Part shown: positions 57,484 to 64,000 of the stretch, piece after piece
How the letters are laid out: the number at the start of each line of letters is the position of its first letter
Position numbering within the stretch: the first letter of the stretch is position 1
Source: Mycobacterium sp. EPa45
GTDB lineage: Bacteria > Actinomycetota > Actinomycetes > Mycobacteriales > Mycobacteriaceae
Direction of reading: 5' to 3'
Length of the DNA stretch: 64,000 nucleotides
NCBI RefSeq assembly: GCF_001021385.1
Contig: NZ_CP011773.1
Location: forward strand, 1-64,000
The notes under the pieces: generated by a model
Databases searched by the model: none
Told to the model about the DNA's origin: nothing
Seen by the model: only the letters and a program-made list of their open reading frames with translations
Program-made: the position numbers and the translations under genes

Positions 57484-57843
57484 ATGGCAGAGCACGTCGG
57501 AGCGTCGGCCGACGCCCTCGCATCAGCTCGATCGTTGCTGGCCGCCCGCGACCGCGAGCTCGCCGAGGCCGATGCCGAACTGGCCGAGGCGGTGTCCAGT
57601 GCCCACGCCGCGGCAACCGAGGCGATCCGCAAGCTCGACGCCATCCACGCCGAGATCGAAGCGGCCGTCGCCCGCCAAGCCGTCAGCGCTCCGGTCGAGG
57701 GACGCGAGTTCGCGCGGTTCCTGCTCGCGAAGCAACGCGAGATCAGCAGCATCCTGACTGCCGCCCGTGCCGAGTCGGACACCAAAGTGATTGTGCTGCA
57801 GCGTCTTCTGGACCAGTACCGGGTACCGTCCACACCGGCCTGA
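57484..57843 (+). CDS. Rv0025-like alanine-rich protein
   Basis: 119 residues, with ASADALASARSLLAARDRELAEADAELAEAVSSAHAAATEAI as a continuous Ala/Glu-rich coiled-coil-like helix, then a helical C-terminal half. Related in sequence style to the next protein (shared family, probably DUF4226). It starts 55 bases after the NlpC/P60 gene and ends before the GTG of the next gene. No signal peptide. Function unknown. Confidence 0.8.
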   Translation: MAEHVGASADALASARSLLAARDRELAEADAELAEAVSSAHAAATEAIRKLDAIHAEIEAAVARQAVSAPVEGREFARFLLAKQREISSILTAARAESDTKVIVLQRLLDQYRVPSTPA

Positions 57844-57901
57844 CGGGTGAATTGTCACCCGTATCCCGCCCCGATACAGTCGCCGGCATGAAAGGGCACC
57901 G

Positions 57902-59314
57902 GTGGCGAGTTACCAAGACCTGCTCGACGTGATAGCGCGCGTCGGCGCGCTCACCGGCGACAGCCGAGCCTGGCTGACCGGGCTGTCGGATGCGGACCTC
58001 GCGACGATCACCAGTCCGGTCAGCGTCGTGTCGCCGAGCGCAATCGACAACGTAGTGGCCAAGATTCGCGCCCAGCATCGACCGGTCTTCGATGCTCCGG
58101 CCGCCGACCAGGCCTCCGCCGCGGGTGAGGGCCACGCAGCAGAAGCCATTCGTTCGGCGGAAACATCGTTGGCACACCAGAATTCGGTGAGTGCGCAAGT
58201 TGACCTGCAGGTGATCACCGCGGTGCTCAATGCGCATGCCGCCCACTCCGCGGGGCGCGGCGCGCTCGATGCGCTGCAGAAGGACATCGAGGTAGCCGTG
58301 GCCACCCGCACCGATCTCGACACCCCGGCCGGGGCGCGGGCATTCCAGCGATATCTGATCGAAAAGCTGCGCGACATCAAGACCGTCGTGGAAACCGCGG
58401 GCCTCGACGCCACCTCGAAGGCCTCACTGGCTGCGGCGCTGGCATCGCTGTATGCGGGCGCCACCCCGCAGACCGCGTCCGAAGCCGATCCGAAGCCGCC
58501 CGAGCCGACAACGACTTCGTCCGCGCCGTCACAGCCGGGGGATATGCCGGCCGATATCGGCCCGGACCCGTTCGCCGACGCCCTGCTGCCCGACGACCTC
58601 ATGGTCCCGCCGGGCGACCCCGCGGTCGCCGGCCAACCCCTCGCCGCACCGATGATCCCGCCGATGACGGGGATCCCCGCCATGGGTGGCGGGTCGGGCG
58701 GCGGCCTTCCGTCCGGGTCCGCTCCGATGCCGGCGGCGCTCGACAACCTCACCCCACCGCGGTTGCCGAGCGGCGACCTTTCCGACCTGCACGACGGGCC
58801 CTTGCCGGACGAGCAGCTCGACGAGGTCCCGATCGAGCCGGTGGATGGCGAAGACAAACCGGGGGAGGAGCCGGCTCCGGCCCTCGACGAGTCGACGGTC
58901 GTGAACCTGCCCGACGGCGAGACGGTTACCGCGCCGACACCGCAGCTGGCCGCCGCCATCACGGCCGCGGTGGCGGGGACGCCCATCGCCGAGGCCTTCC
59001 GACAGCAAGGCATCACGATTCCGGCTCCGGGCACTGCGGTGGCACATCCCGTCGACCCCGTGCGGGTGCTGCCCGGCGACATCGGCATGCTCACCGACCG
59101 GCATGCGCTCGCATTGGGCAACGGGAAAGTCGTTTTCAACAATCAGATCCAACCCATCGCCAGCGTCACCGGCCCGAGCTTCCTAGGGTGGGAGCATCCG
59201 CCGGAACCGGATGACAAGACGAAGACCCCACGGCCTGATCCACAAGAACAGTCCGACCAACCGGCTCCGACCCGGCCGGCGGTCACAGCCGGCCCGCCGG
59301 CGATAGGAGAGTGA
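57902..59314 (+). CDS. Rv0026-like large alanine/proline-rich protein
   Basis: 470 residues from the GTG at 57902. The N-terminal 190 residues are helical and resemble the preceding protein (LDVIARVGALTGDSRAWLTG; FQRYLIEKLRDIKTVVETAG). The middle (about 195-330) is Pro/Asp/Gly-rich and probably disordered. The C-terminal end (LPGDIGMLTDRHALALGNGKV to SFLGWEHPP) looks folded. No signal peptide or transmembrane helix. It follows the order in M. tuberculosis Rv0025-Rv0026; the domain is recalled as DUF4226. Function unknown. Confidence 0.8.
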   Translation: MASYQDLLDVIARVGALTGDSRAWLTGLSDADLATITSPVSVVSPSAIDNVVAKIRAQHRPVFDAPAADQASAAGEGHAAEAIRSAETSLAHQNSVSAQVDLQVITAVLNAHAAHSAGRGALDALQKDIEVAVATRTDLDTPAGARAFQRYLIEKLRDIKTVVETAGLDATSKASLAAALASLYAGATPQTASEADPKPPEPTTTSSAPSQPGDMPADIGPDPFADALLPDDLMVPPGDPAVAGQPLAAPMIPPMTGIPAMGGGSGGGLPSGSAPMPAALDNLTPPRLPSGDLSDLHDGPLPDEQLDEVPIEPVDGEDKPGEEPAPALDESTVVNLPDGETVTAPTPQLAAAITAAVAGTPIAEAFRQQGITIPAPGTAVAHPVDPVRVLPGDIGMLTDRHALALGNGKVVFNNQIQPIASVTGPSFLGWEHPPEPDDKTKTPRPDPQEQSDQPAPTRPAVTAGPPAIGE

Positions 59315-59315
59315 C

Positions 59316-59633
59316 ATGGCAGAGCGCATCCACGTGGTGCCCGACGAGCTGCGCCGCGCGGCACGTGACCACCAGGACACCGCCGAGCAGCTGAGCACGG
59401 TGCCGTCCCGCCACGCCGACATTCTGGCCAGCCTCGATTCGCTCGGGCCGATCTTCGGTGAGCTACGCGACGCCGGCCGCGAACTGCTGGACCAGCGCCG
59501 GGCGTGTTATGAGCAGCAGGCGGCCGCGCACGCCGAACTCGCCACGAACCTGCGCCATGCCGCCGATGTGTGGGAACACCAGGACACCGCCGCCGCCGCC
59601 GAGCTCGGTCGCATCGCAGAGGACGGTCCATGA
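59316..59633 (+). CDS. EspC-like (DUF2580) helical protein (Rv0027-like)
   Basis: 105 residues forming a two-helix hairpin. The pattern ERIHVVPDELRRAARDHQD then SLGPIFGELRDAGRELL resembles EspC-type ESX secretion-associated proteins. The end contains VWEHQD, a W-x3-D version of the Y-x3-D/E secretion motif of type VII substrates. No classical signal peptide. The ATG at 59316 lies one base after the preceding stop, so translation is coupled. Secretion is inferred only. Confidence 0.75.
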   Translation: MAERIHVVPDELRRAARDHQDTAEQLSTVPSRHADILASLDSLGPIFGELRDAGRELLDQRRACYEQQAAAHAELATNLRHAADVWEHQDTAAAAELGRIAEDGP

Positions 59634-59935
59634 CCGAACCCGAACCCGAGTTCGACGCGACGCACCCCAGTGGCCACATCCTGTTCAGGTCCTGCCGGGG
59701 TGGCTATCTGCACAGCGTGGCCCTGGCCGAGCCTGCGATGGACGCCGAAGCGCACACGCTGGCGCAGGCCATCCTGCTGACGGCGGATGTGTCGCATCTG
59801 AAGGCGCTGATGGGAGTCCGCGCCGAAATTCTGGCGGCCGGCCACACTCCTTCGGACGAGGTGGCAGGCAGCCGCGATCTCAAACTCGCCACCGAGGCGC
59901 TGGTGCAGCATCAGCTGCGGCCGGAAGAGTTCTGA
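59630..59935 (+). CDS. DUF2694-like protein (Rv0028-like)
   Basis: 101 residues, starting MTEPEPEFDATHPSGHILFRSCRGGYLHSVALAEPAMDAEAHTLA-like. The family (recalled as DUF2694) is found beside ESX-associated genes. The ATG at 59630 overlaps the preceding stop by four bases, so it is the last coupled gene in the module. Length equals M. tuberculosis Rv0028. No signal peptide. Role unknown; a chaperone or adaptor for the EspC-like protein is possible (inference). Confidence 0.75.
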   Translation: MTEPEPEFDATHPSGHILFRSCRGGYLHSVALAEPAMDAEAHTLAQAILLTADVSHLKALMGVRAEILAAGHTPSDEVAGSRDLKLATEALVQHQLRPEEF

Positions 59936-59941
59936 CCCGTT

Positions 59942-60067
59942 TCAGCGATCGCTGTCGGCGGAGATGATCTCCGGCGGCGCAACGGGATTGGGGCCGAACA
60001 GCTCCCGCGCCCGCTGCAGCAGGGCACGCACCTCGTCGAGTTGCTGCTGCAGCAGCGAATCACCCAT
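59942..60067 (-). CDS. Possible short protein opposite the module end
   Basis: A 41-residue leftward frame from the ATG complementary to 60065-60067 to a TGA at 59942-59944. The sequence MGDSLLQQQLDEVRALLQ.. forms an amphipathic helix and continues LFGPNPVAPPEIISADSDR. No clear ribosome site precedes it. It sits between the convergent module and the serine-hydrolase gene. It may be real or chance; composition looks protein-like. Confidence 0.4.
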   Translation of the reverse strand: MGDSLLQQQLDEVRALLQRARELFGPNPVAPPEIISADSDR

Positions 60068-60104
60068 GGGGGGTACGTTATCCGCCCTCACCGGCGGGCA
60101 CAAT

Positions 60105-61358
60105 TCACCCGCGAACGCGCGGGATTTCGGCGTTGATGCTGTCCAGCACGTCGGTGTACCGGCCGGCTTCGCGATGCTGGCCGGGCTTGCCGCTGCTGAT
60201 CAGCCCGACCGACAGCTGCCGCTCCGGATCGGTCCAGACCGCGATGTTGGTCAGACCGGTGTGGCCGAAAGCGGCAGGCGCGTTGCGTCCGAACGGCCCG
60301 AACCGGGTGGAGCCCAGCATGTAGCCGGTACCCCATCGAATCGGCGCGAGGCCGGTCGCAAGGTCCGGTCGTAGCCGCCGGGCCTGCGCCGTCGCCGCCC
60401 GTAAGGTTTCCGCCCGCATGACCCGGACACCGTCGAGTTCACCGCCGCGGCGCAGAATTTCAGCGAAGCGGGACAATTCGTCGGCGTTGGAGACGGTGCT
60501 GGAGGACGGGATGACACCGGTCAGGAACAGCGGGGTGTTGGAGAACGGGATGATCTGCGCCGGCGTGCCCCCGACAGCGGTGCGAAACGCCTTGGCGATC
60601 GGCGCCGGAAGCGGCTTGCCTGTCACGTGGCTCGGTGCCACGAGAGGAACGTCCCGTTCGGCCACACCGTAATTGGTCCACCGGAAACCCAGCGGGTCCA
60701 GAATCTCCTCGGCGAGGATGTTACGAATATTGCGCCCCGTCGCAGCGGAGACGATCTCGCGGACCAGCGGTCCCCAGGTCAGGCCGTGGTAGATGTGAAT
60801 CAGTCCGGGTCGGTGGATGGGTTTGAGCTCGCCCAGTTTCTCTCGGGCGTAATCGCTTTCGTTCATCCGCTTGAGGTTCGGTCGCGGGCCGGTGGCGAAG
60901 GGCACCCCGGCGCTGTGGGTGATCACATGCCGGATGGTGGTGCGATCCTTGCCGTGGCTGGTGTAGTTCGGCAGGTACTCGCAAACCCGGTCGTCAAGGG
61001 AGAACGCGCCCCGCTCGACGAGCATGTGCACCACCGTCGTGCTGATCGCCTTAGCGGCGGAGTACACACAGAACGGAGTCTCGACAGTGACCGGCACGCG
61101 CTCGGCGTCCGGCGGGTCGTCGGGGCCGTTGCCCCAGCCGTGGCCGATCGCGCGGTTGAGCACAACTTTTCCGTTGTGGCGCAGGCACAGCTGAATGGCG
61201 GGATGCATGCCGGCCGCATACCAGTGCCGCACCGAGCGCCAGATCCGGTCCACGCTCGCGGCCGAGATGTCAACGTGGTCCTCGGCGCCGATATCGGTGA
61301 CGGCGTCGAGGTCGGCCGGAACGCGGATGCGTCCTTCGCGGACGGGGGAGGGGCTCAC
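60105..61358 (-). CDS. Serine hydrolase of the beta-lactamase/LipE type
   Basis: 417-residue class C beta-lactamase-fold enzyme, probably an esterase. Catalytic Ser100 and Lys103 lie in VYSAAKA. The YHG near HIYHGLTWG may supply the Tyr, and HTG in FGHTGLTN is the third motif. No signal peptide is evident. It resembles mycobacterial LipE-like proteins (recalled). Its stop is leftward, and its start overlaps the nitrobindin-like gene stop by four bases. Confidence 0.85.
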   Translation of the reverse strand: MSPSPVREGRIRVPADLDAVTDIGAEDHVDISAASVDRIWRSVRHWYAAGMHPAIQLCLRHNGKVVLNRAIGHGWGNGPDDPPDAERVPVTVETPFCVYSAAKAISTTVVHMLVERGAFSLDDRVCEYLPNYTSHGKDRTTIRHVITHSAGVPFATGPRPNLKRMNESDYAREKLGELKPIHRPGLIHIYHGLTWGPLVREIVSAATGRNIRNILAEEILDPLGFRWTNYGVAERDVPLVAPSHVTGKPLPAPIAKAFRTAVGGTPAQIIPFSNTPLFLTGVIPSSSTVSNADELSRFAEILRRGGELDGVRVMRAETLRAATAQARRLRPDLATGLAPIRWGTGYMLGSTRFGPFGRNAPAAFGHTGLTNIAVWTDPERQLSVGLISSGKPGQHREAGRYTDVLDSINAEIPRVRG

Positions 61359-61849
61359 CCCTGCTGCCTGCGCAGGGTGGCGGCCAGGTGGTGGGTGAGC
61401 GCAACGCCGACGGCGGCCATCCGCACGCTGTAGACCAGCTTGTCGCCGGTGATCCGGAAGGAACGGCTCAGGGCGGTAACACTTTTGGCTGATGCGGTCA
61501 GACCGATCGACGTCGAGTCGACTTGGATGACCAGACCCTCGTCATCGACCGACAGCGTGCCCTCGTCGATCTCGGTGACTCCGGTGGGGTGCGCGACGAC
61601 CAGTTCGATCCGGCCCGGTGACGGAACGCGGAGATATCCGGTCTCGGCGTGCAGGGGACGGCCGTCATCGCCGGCGCGGGTTCGTTGCGCGTACGTCAGG
61701 AAGGGCTTGCCGACATGCCCTATCACGATTTCCTCGAGGTAGGCGAATGTCTCGATGGTCGGATACTCGCCGGTGCCGTCTCCGGTCCAGGTGCCCAGCA
61801 GGGGTGCCAGGACCGCGACGTCGGGATGAAGCTCGGGCACGACGCCCAC
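61355..61849 (-). CDS. Nitrobindin-like heme protein (peroxynitrite isomerase family)
   Basis: 164-residue all-beta barrel protein. The signature GTWTGDGTGEYPT lies at residues 19-31, a hallmark of nitrobindins. The C-terminal HH at about 153-154 (ALTHHLAATLR) supplies the proximal heme ligand of the family. Known family members bind heme and isomerise peroxynitrite to nitrate, protecting against nitrosative stress. It overlaps the serine hydrolase start and lies close to the glyoxalase-fold gene. Confidence 0.88.
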   Translation of the reverse strand: MGVVPELHPDVAVLAPLLGTWTGDGTGEYPTIETFAYLEEIVIGHVGKPFLTYAQRTRAGDDGRPLHAETGYLRVPSPGRIELVVAHPTGVTEIDEGTLSVDDEGLVIQVDSTSIGLTASAKSVTALSRSFRITGDKLVYSVRMAAVGVALTHHLAATLRRQQG

Positions 61850-61864
61850 CCTACGGCTCGCGAT

Positions 61865-62272
61865 CTACATCGGGCCGACGAGTTCGACCCAGTTGCCGTC
61901 CGGATCGGCGACGAACATCCAGCCCATCCCGGGGACCGCCTTGAACTCGGCGAGCTCCTGCGCGATTTCGTATCCGGCGGCCTTCACCTGCTCGGCGGCC
62001 TTCGTGGTGTTGGCCACCACCAGGGTGTAATAACGGATGCCGGCCGCAGCCGGCCCGCCACCGGGGGTCGCGGGTGCGGCCGGCGGCTCGTCGAGGGTGA
62101 TCAGCTTGAGCACGTTGTCACCGACCGCATAACGCTTCATGGTGCCGCCGGGGAAGTCCAGATCGCCGGTGAAGGGAAGTCCGAGGAAGTTCTCGTAGAA
62201 CTCGACCATCGGACCCAGGTTGGTGGTGACCAAACCGACTTCGATGGTCTTGGCGAGCAGATCGATGGCCAT
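61865..62272 (-). CDS. Glyoxalase/VOC-fold protein
   Basis: 135 residues from the ATG complementary to 62270-62272; a longer frame into the methyltransferase gene is rejected. The two halves of a VOC fold are visible: VGLVTTNLGPMVEFYENFLGL, and VPGMGWMFVADPDGNWVELVGPM near the end. Metal-binding residues vary in this superfamily, and the reaction is unknown. Leftward, 15 bases from the nitrobindin gene. Confidence 0.87.
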   Translation of the reverse strand: MAIDLLAKTIEVGLVTTNLGPMVEFYENFLGLPFTGDLDFPGGTMKRYAVGDNVLKLITLDEPPAAPATPGGGPAAAGIRYYTLVVANTTKAAEQVKAAGYEIAQELAEFKAVPGMGWMFVADPDGNWVELVGPM

Positions 62273-62334
62273 GATGTTCCTCTGCGCTGAGTTTGCGTTG
62301 ACGTCGGAAGAATAAGCGGTGCCCGGCGCAGCGG

Positions 62335-62970
62335 TCAGGGCTTGGTCCCGATCGTGATCAGGTCGAATACCGCCTTGGTCCACAACGGCCGGTGCACGCG
62401 GTGCTGGTCGCTGATCGTGAAGCCGGCATCGGTGAACAGGGTCCGCATCTCCTGCGCCGACGGGTTGTGCGCGGCACTGGCCGGGGAGTTCGTCAGCTGC
62501 CCCACCAGGGGGAGTCGCGGCGGGCTGATCGTTGCGACCGCCGCCAGGCCGCCGGGCCTCAGCACCCGGTGGAATTCGCGCATCGCCGCCGGCTGGTCGA
62601 AAAAGTGGAAGGCCGAGGTCGAGACGACAGCGTCGAGCTCGCCGTCGTCGAAGGGCAATTGCTCGGCCGGGCCCTTGCGCCACTGCACGTGCGGGGCACG
62701 CGAACGCGCCTGTTTGAGCATGCCGTCGGACATGTCGACCCCGTACACCTCGTCGGGATGCAGCTCGGCCTCGATGCGAGCAGCGAGAATGCCTGTGCCG
62801 CAGGCGATATCAGCGATGCGACGGGCGCCGTGGGCGCGCAGCTCGTCGATCACCTCGTCTTGAGCCGGTCGGTAGACCCATTGCTGCAGACCGGGATGAT
62901 CGTAGAGGGGCGCCGCGACGGACCAGAATCGTGTCACCAGGTCGTTGAGATTGCGACCACGTGTCGCCAT
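62335..62970 (-). CDS. Class I SAM-dependent methyltransferase
   Basis: 211-residue methyltransferase. SAM-binding motif I is IADIACGTGILAARIEAE, followed by VYGVDMSDGMLKQARSR and the post-motif LDAVVSTSAFHFFDQPAAMREFHRVLRPGG. The substrate is unknown; similarity in style to small-molecule or ubiquinone-type methyltransferases (UbiE-like) is general only. Leftward, 62 bases upstream of the VOC gene. Confidence 0.88.
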   Translation of the reverse strand: MATRGRNLNDLVTRFWSVAAPLYDHPGLQQWVYRPAQDEVIDELRAHGARRIADIACGTGILAARIEAELHPDEVYGVDMSDGMLKQARSRAPHVQWRKGPAEQLPFDDGELDAVVSTSAFHFFDQPAAMREFHRVLRPGGLAAVATISPPRLPLVGQLTNSPASAAHNPSAQEMRTLFTDAGFTISDQHRVHRPLWTKAVFDLITIGTKP

Positions 62971-63024
62971 GACTGCCCGCCTTCGCTAGAACCGATGGAA
63001 CCAGTCTAGGAAGCGACGCGGGAA

Positions 63025-63465
63025 CTACTTCGCCAGCGGGGCCAACTGCAAATGGGTGTGCGGGCCGCGGGCGAGTGCGGCAACGGCCGACACGATGTTG
63101 CCCGCAGTGGTCAGCAACGCTTCTGGATCGCAGACCCGCAGCACTCGCGCGACTTCGGCCCCGGGGACGACCACCCAGTCGATACCGCGGCGTGAGCACC
63201 GGACGTTGAGCGTGTGCAGTGCCGAGAACCCGTCGGTTCCGAAGAACGTCAGTCGGGACAGGTCCAACACGAGCTGCTGGTATGCGGTCGAGTGCTCCTC
63301 CACGTAGCCGAGGAGGTCGCCGGAGTTCGACGCGTCGACCTCGCCGACCGCGGTGACGAGGACGGTGGTCGCGCTCAGTTCCCGGGCCCGGAACACGCCA
63401 CGGTCGGTGCGGTCGCGGCCCAGGCGCGTGACCGCCAAGGGTGGCGCGGTGGTGGCTAAAGACAT
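63025..63465 (-). CDS. STAS-domain anti-sigma-factor antagonist-like protein
   Basis: 146 residues starting MSLATTAPP behind ggaggcgcc; the Met nine residues earlier is less likely. The STAS domain is seen in ATTVLVTAVGEVDASNSGDLL, LVLDLSRLTFFGTDGFSALH and IDWVVVPGAEVARVL. The usual phosphoserine position reads TDG (FFGTDGFS), a pattern seen in mycobacterial STAS proteins (recalled). It probably takes part in partner switching with an anti-sigma factor encoded elsewhere. Confidence 0.85.
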   Translation of the reverse strand: MSLATTAPPLAVTRLGRDRTDRGVFRARELSATTVLVTAVGEVDASNSGDLLGYVEEHSTAYQQLVLDLSRLTFFGTDGFSALHTLNVRCSRRGIDWVVVPGAEVARVLRVCDPEALLTTAGNIVSAVAALARGPHTHLQLAPLAK

Positions 63466-63942
63466 GGCGCCTCCTCCATGGGTACTCCGCAATGCCGAAT
63501 TCGCTCGCCGAAGCTCTCCGTCTCGAAGCTTCGCTGCGAGAGTTCTGGGGCCCTCGCGCGGTAGCGTCTCCGGGCGGCTGTGAACTCAACCTGGAGGGAA
63601 ATGTACTACGGAATCAGTTGCGTGGCTACAAATTGTTTTGGATAGCTATAACACCACTTCAGCGGCGATTCGCGTGTCCCGAAATTGGGACGCGAGCGTG
63701 CACATTTGGCAAATATTGACGCGTACTGCGAACGATTCCGTAGGTTAGCTAGCCGAAATGCGGACTGCCCTTTGCGGGTGGTGACTGCGACACCGGTCGG
63801 TCGCCTTTTCGAGGAGCTGGGTCGACCTGCCACAGCGGATTCCGCGCGGTCGACGAACTCTCCGCGCGTCCGGGTACAGCGCGCAACGGCGCCGCCGGAC
63901 GCCACGTCGCAGCCGTCGCACAGTATCTTCGGTGGCAGGACT
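63466..63942. other. Intergenic region with AT-rich segment
   Basis: A 477-base gap with a distinctly AT-richer stretch at about 63600-63760, unlike the GC-rich surroundings. It includes an imperfect hairpin: gtccc (63676-63680) with gggac (63687-63691), extended by tcgc/gcga. No convincing complete gene is seen. A promoter-like pair TTGACG at 63716 and TAGGTT at 63741 points rightwards. Confidence 0.5.
63716..63746 (+). promoter_or_regulatory. Candidate promoter for the right-end gene
   Basis: TTGACG (63716-63721) and TAGGTT (63741-63746), separated by 19 bases, resemble mycobacterial -35 and -10 boxes. The elements lie about 200 bases before the ATG at 63943, or 35 bases before an in-frame GTG at 63781. 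Spacing is wider than the optimal 16-18, so the call is tentative. Confidence 0.35.
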
Positions 63943-64000
63943 ATGAGCACCCCGTACATACCGCAAACTCCAGCGGGAACACCGACCTGCTACCGCCATC
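63943..64000 (+). CDS. Start of a possible rhomboid-family protein (partial, cut by window end)
   Basis: An open frame from the ATG at 63943 runs out of the window after 19 codons, MSTPYIPQTP AGTPTCYRH. A ggtgg sequence precedes the ATG at a workable distance. The Pro-rich start followed by TCYRH resembles N-termini of actinobacterial rhomboid-like proteases, which carry a Cys/His motif (recalled). An in-frame GTG at 63781 would add 54 residues. Only the first residues are visible, so identity is uncertain. Confidence 0.4.
   Translation, partial: MSTPYIPQTPAGTPTCYRH

Overview
The window is a replication-origin region from a mycobacterium, most likely a fast-growing Mycolicibacterium-type species. 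Evidence: high G+C; the order dnaA-dnaN-gnd-recF-DUF721-gyrB-gyrA; a DnaA-box-rich oriC between dnaA and dnaN; a complete mce operon; the pknA/pknB-pbpA-rodA-pstP-fha cluster; cwsA, crgA and whiB5; and many GTG/TTG starts. Species was not determined. Names rest on recognising protein families and gene order by eye, without database searches.

Layout. (1) 1-11.9 kb: origin and replication block, all rightward (dnaA, oriC, dnaN, gnd, recF, DUF721, gyrB, gyrA, DUF3566 membrane protein). (2) 11.9-12.4 kb: tRNA-Ile, a tiny DLW-39-type gene, tRNA-Ala and an opposite-strand zinc-ribbon mini-ORF. (3) 12.7-21.8 kb: a full mce operon (two YrbE permeases plus MceA-F) lying between tRNA-Ala and cwsA, where M. 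tuberculosis, as recalled, has none. (4) 21.8-35.0 kb: growth and division block: cwsA, ppiA, a PH-like membrane protein, crgA, DUF881, trpG/pabA, then the leftward, start/stop-overlapping Ser/Thr kinase and peptidoglycan operon fhaA, fhaB-pstP-rodA-pbpA-pknA-pknB. (5) 35.2-45.5 kb: tRNA-Leu with a terminator, three diguanylate cyclases, small secreted proteins, and a TetR-controlled nitrilase / amidohydrolase / APC-permease catabolic operon. (6) 45.5-53.5 kb: housekeeping accessory genes (thioesterase, GNAT, pirin, EVE), then a large LuxR-type ATPase regulator whose upstream region shares a palindrome with a DUF4242-like gene, and a secreted protein. (7) 53.5-55.4 kb: TetR plus KshA-like Rieske oxygenase with a perfect palindrome between them. 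(8) 55.4-59.9 kb: whiB5 and a conserved, poorly characterised module (XRE regulator, NlpC/P60 protein without a signal peptide, two alanine-rich coiled proteins, an EspC-like helical protein and a DUF2694-like protein) equivalent to Rv0022c-Rv0028. (9) 60.1-64 kb: serine hydrolase, nitrobindin, glyoxalase-fold protein, methyltransferase, STAS protein, and the start of what may be a rhomboid-family gene cut by the window end.

How the parts fit: the origin block supplies initiation, the clamp and gyrase. The Pkn/PstP/Fha operon couples signalling to RodA/PbpA-driven wall growth, together with CwsA and CrgA. The Mce operon would import lipids or sterols, and the KshA homologue could open the ring of an imported steroid. 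The strongest less-described candidates are the Rv0023-0028-like module, the LuxR regulon with its paired palindromes, and the TetR-nitrilase-amidohydrolase-permease operon.
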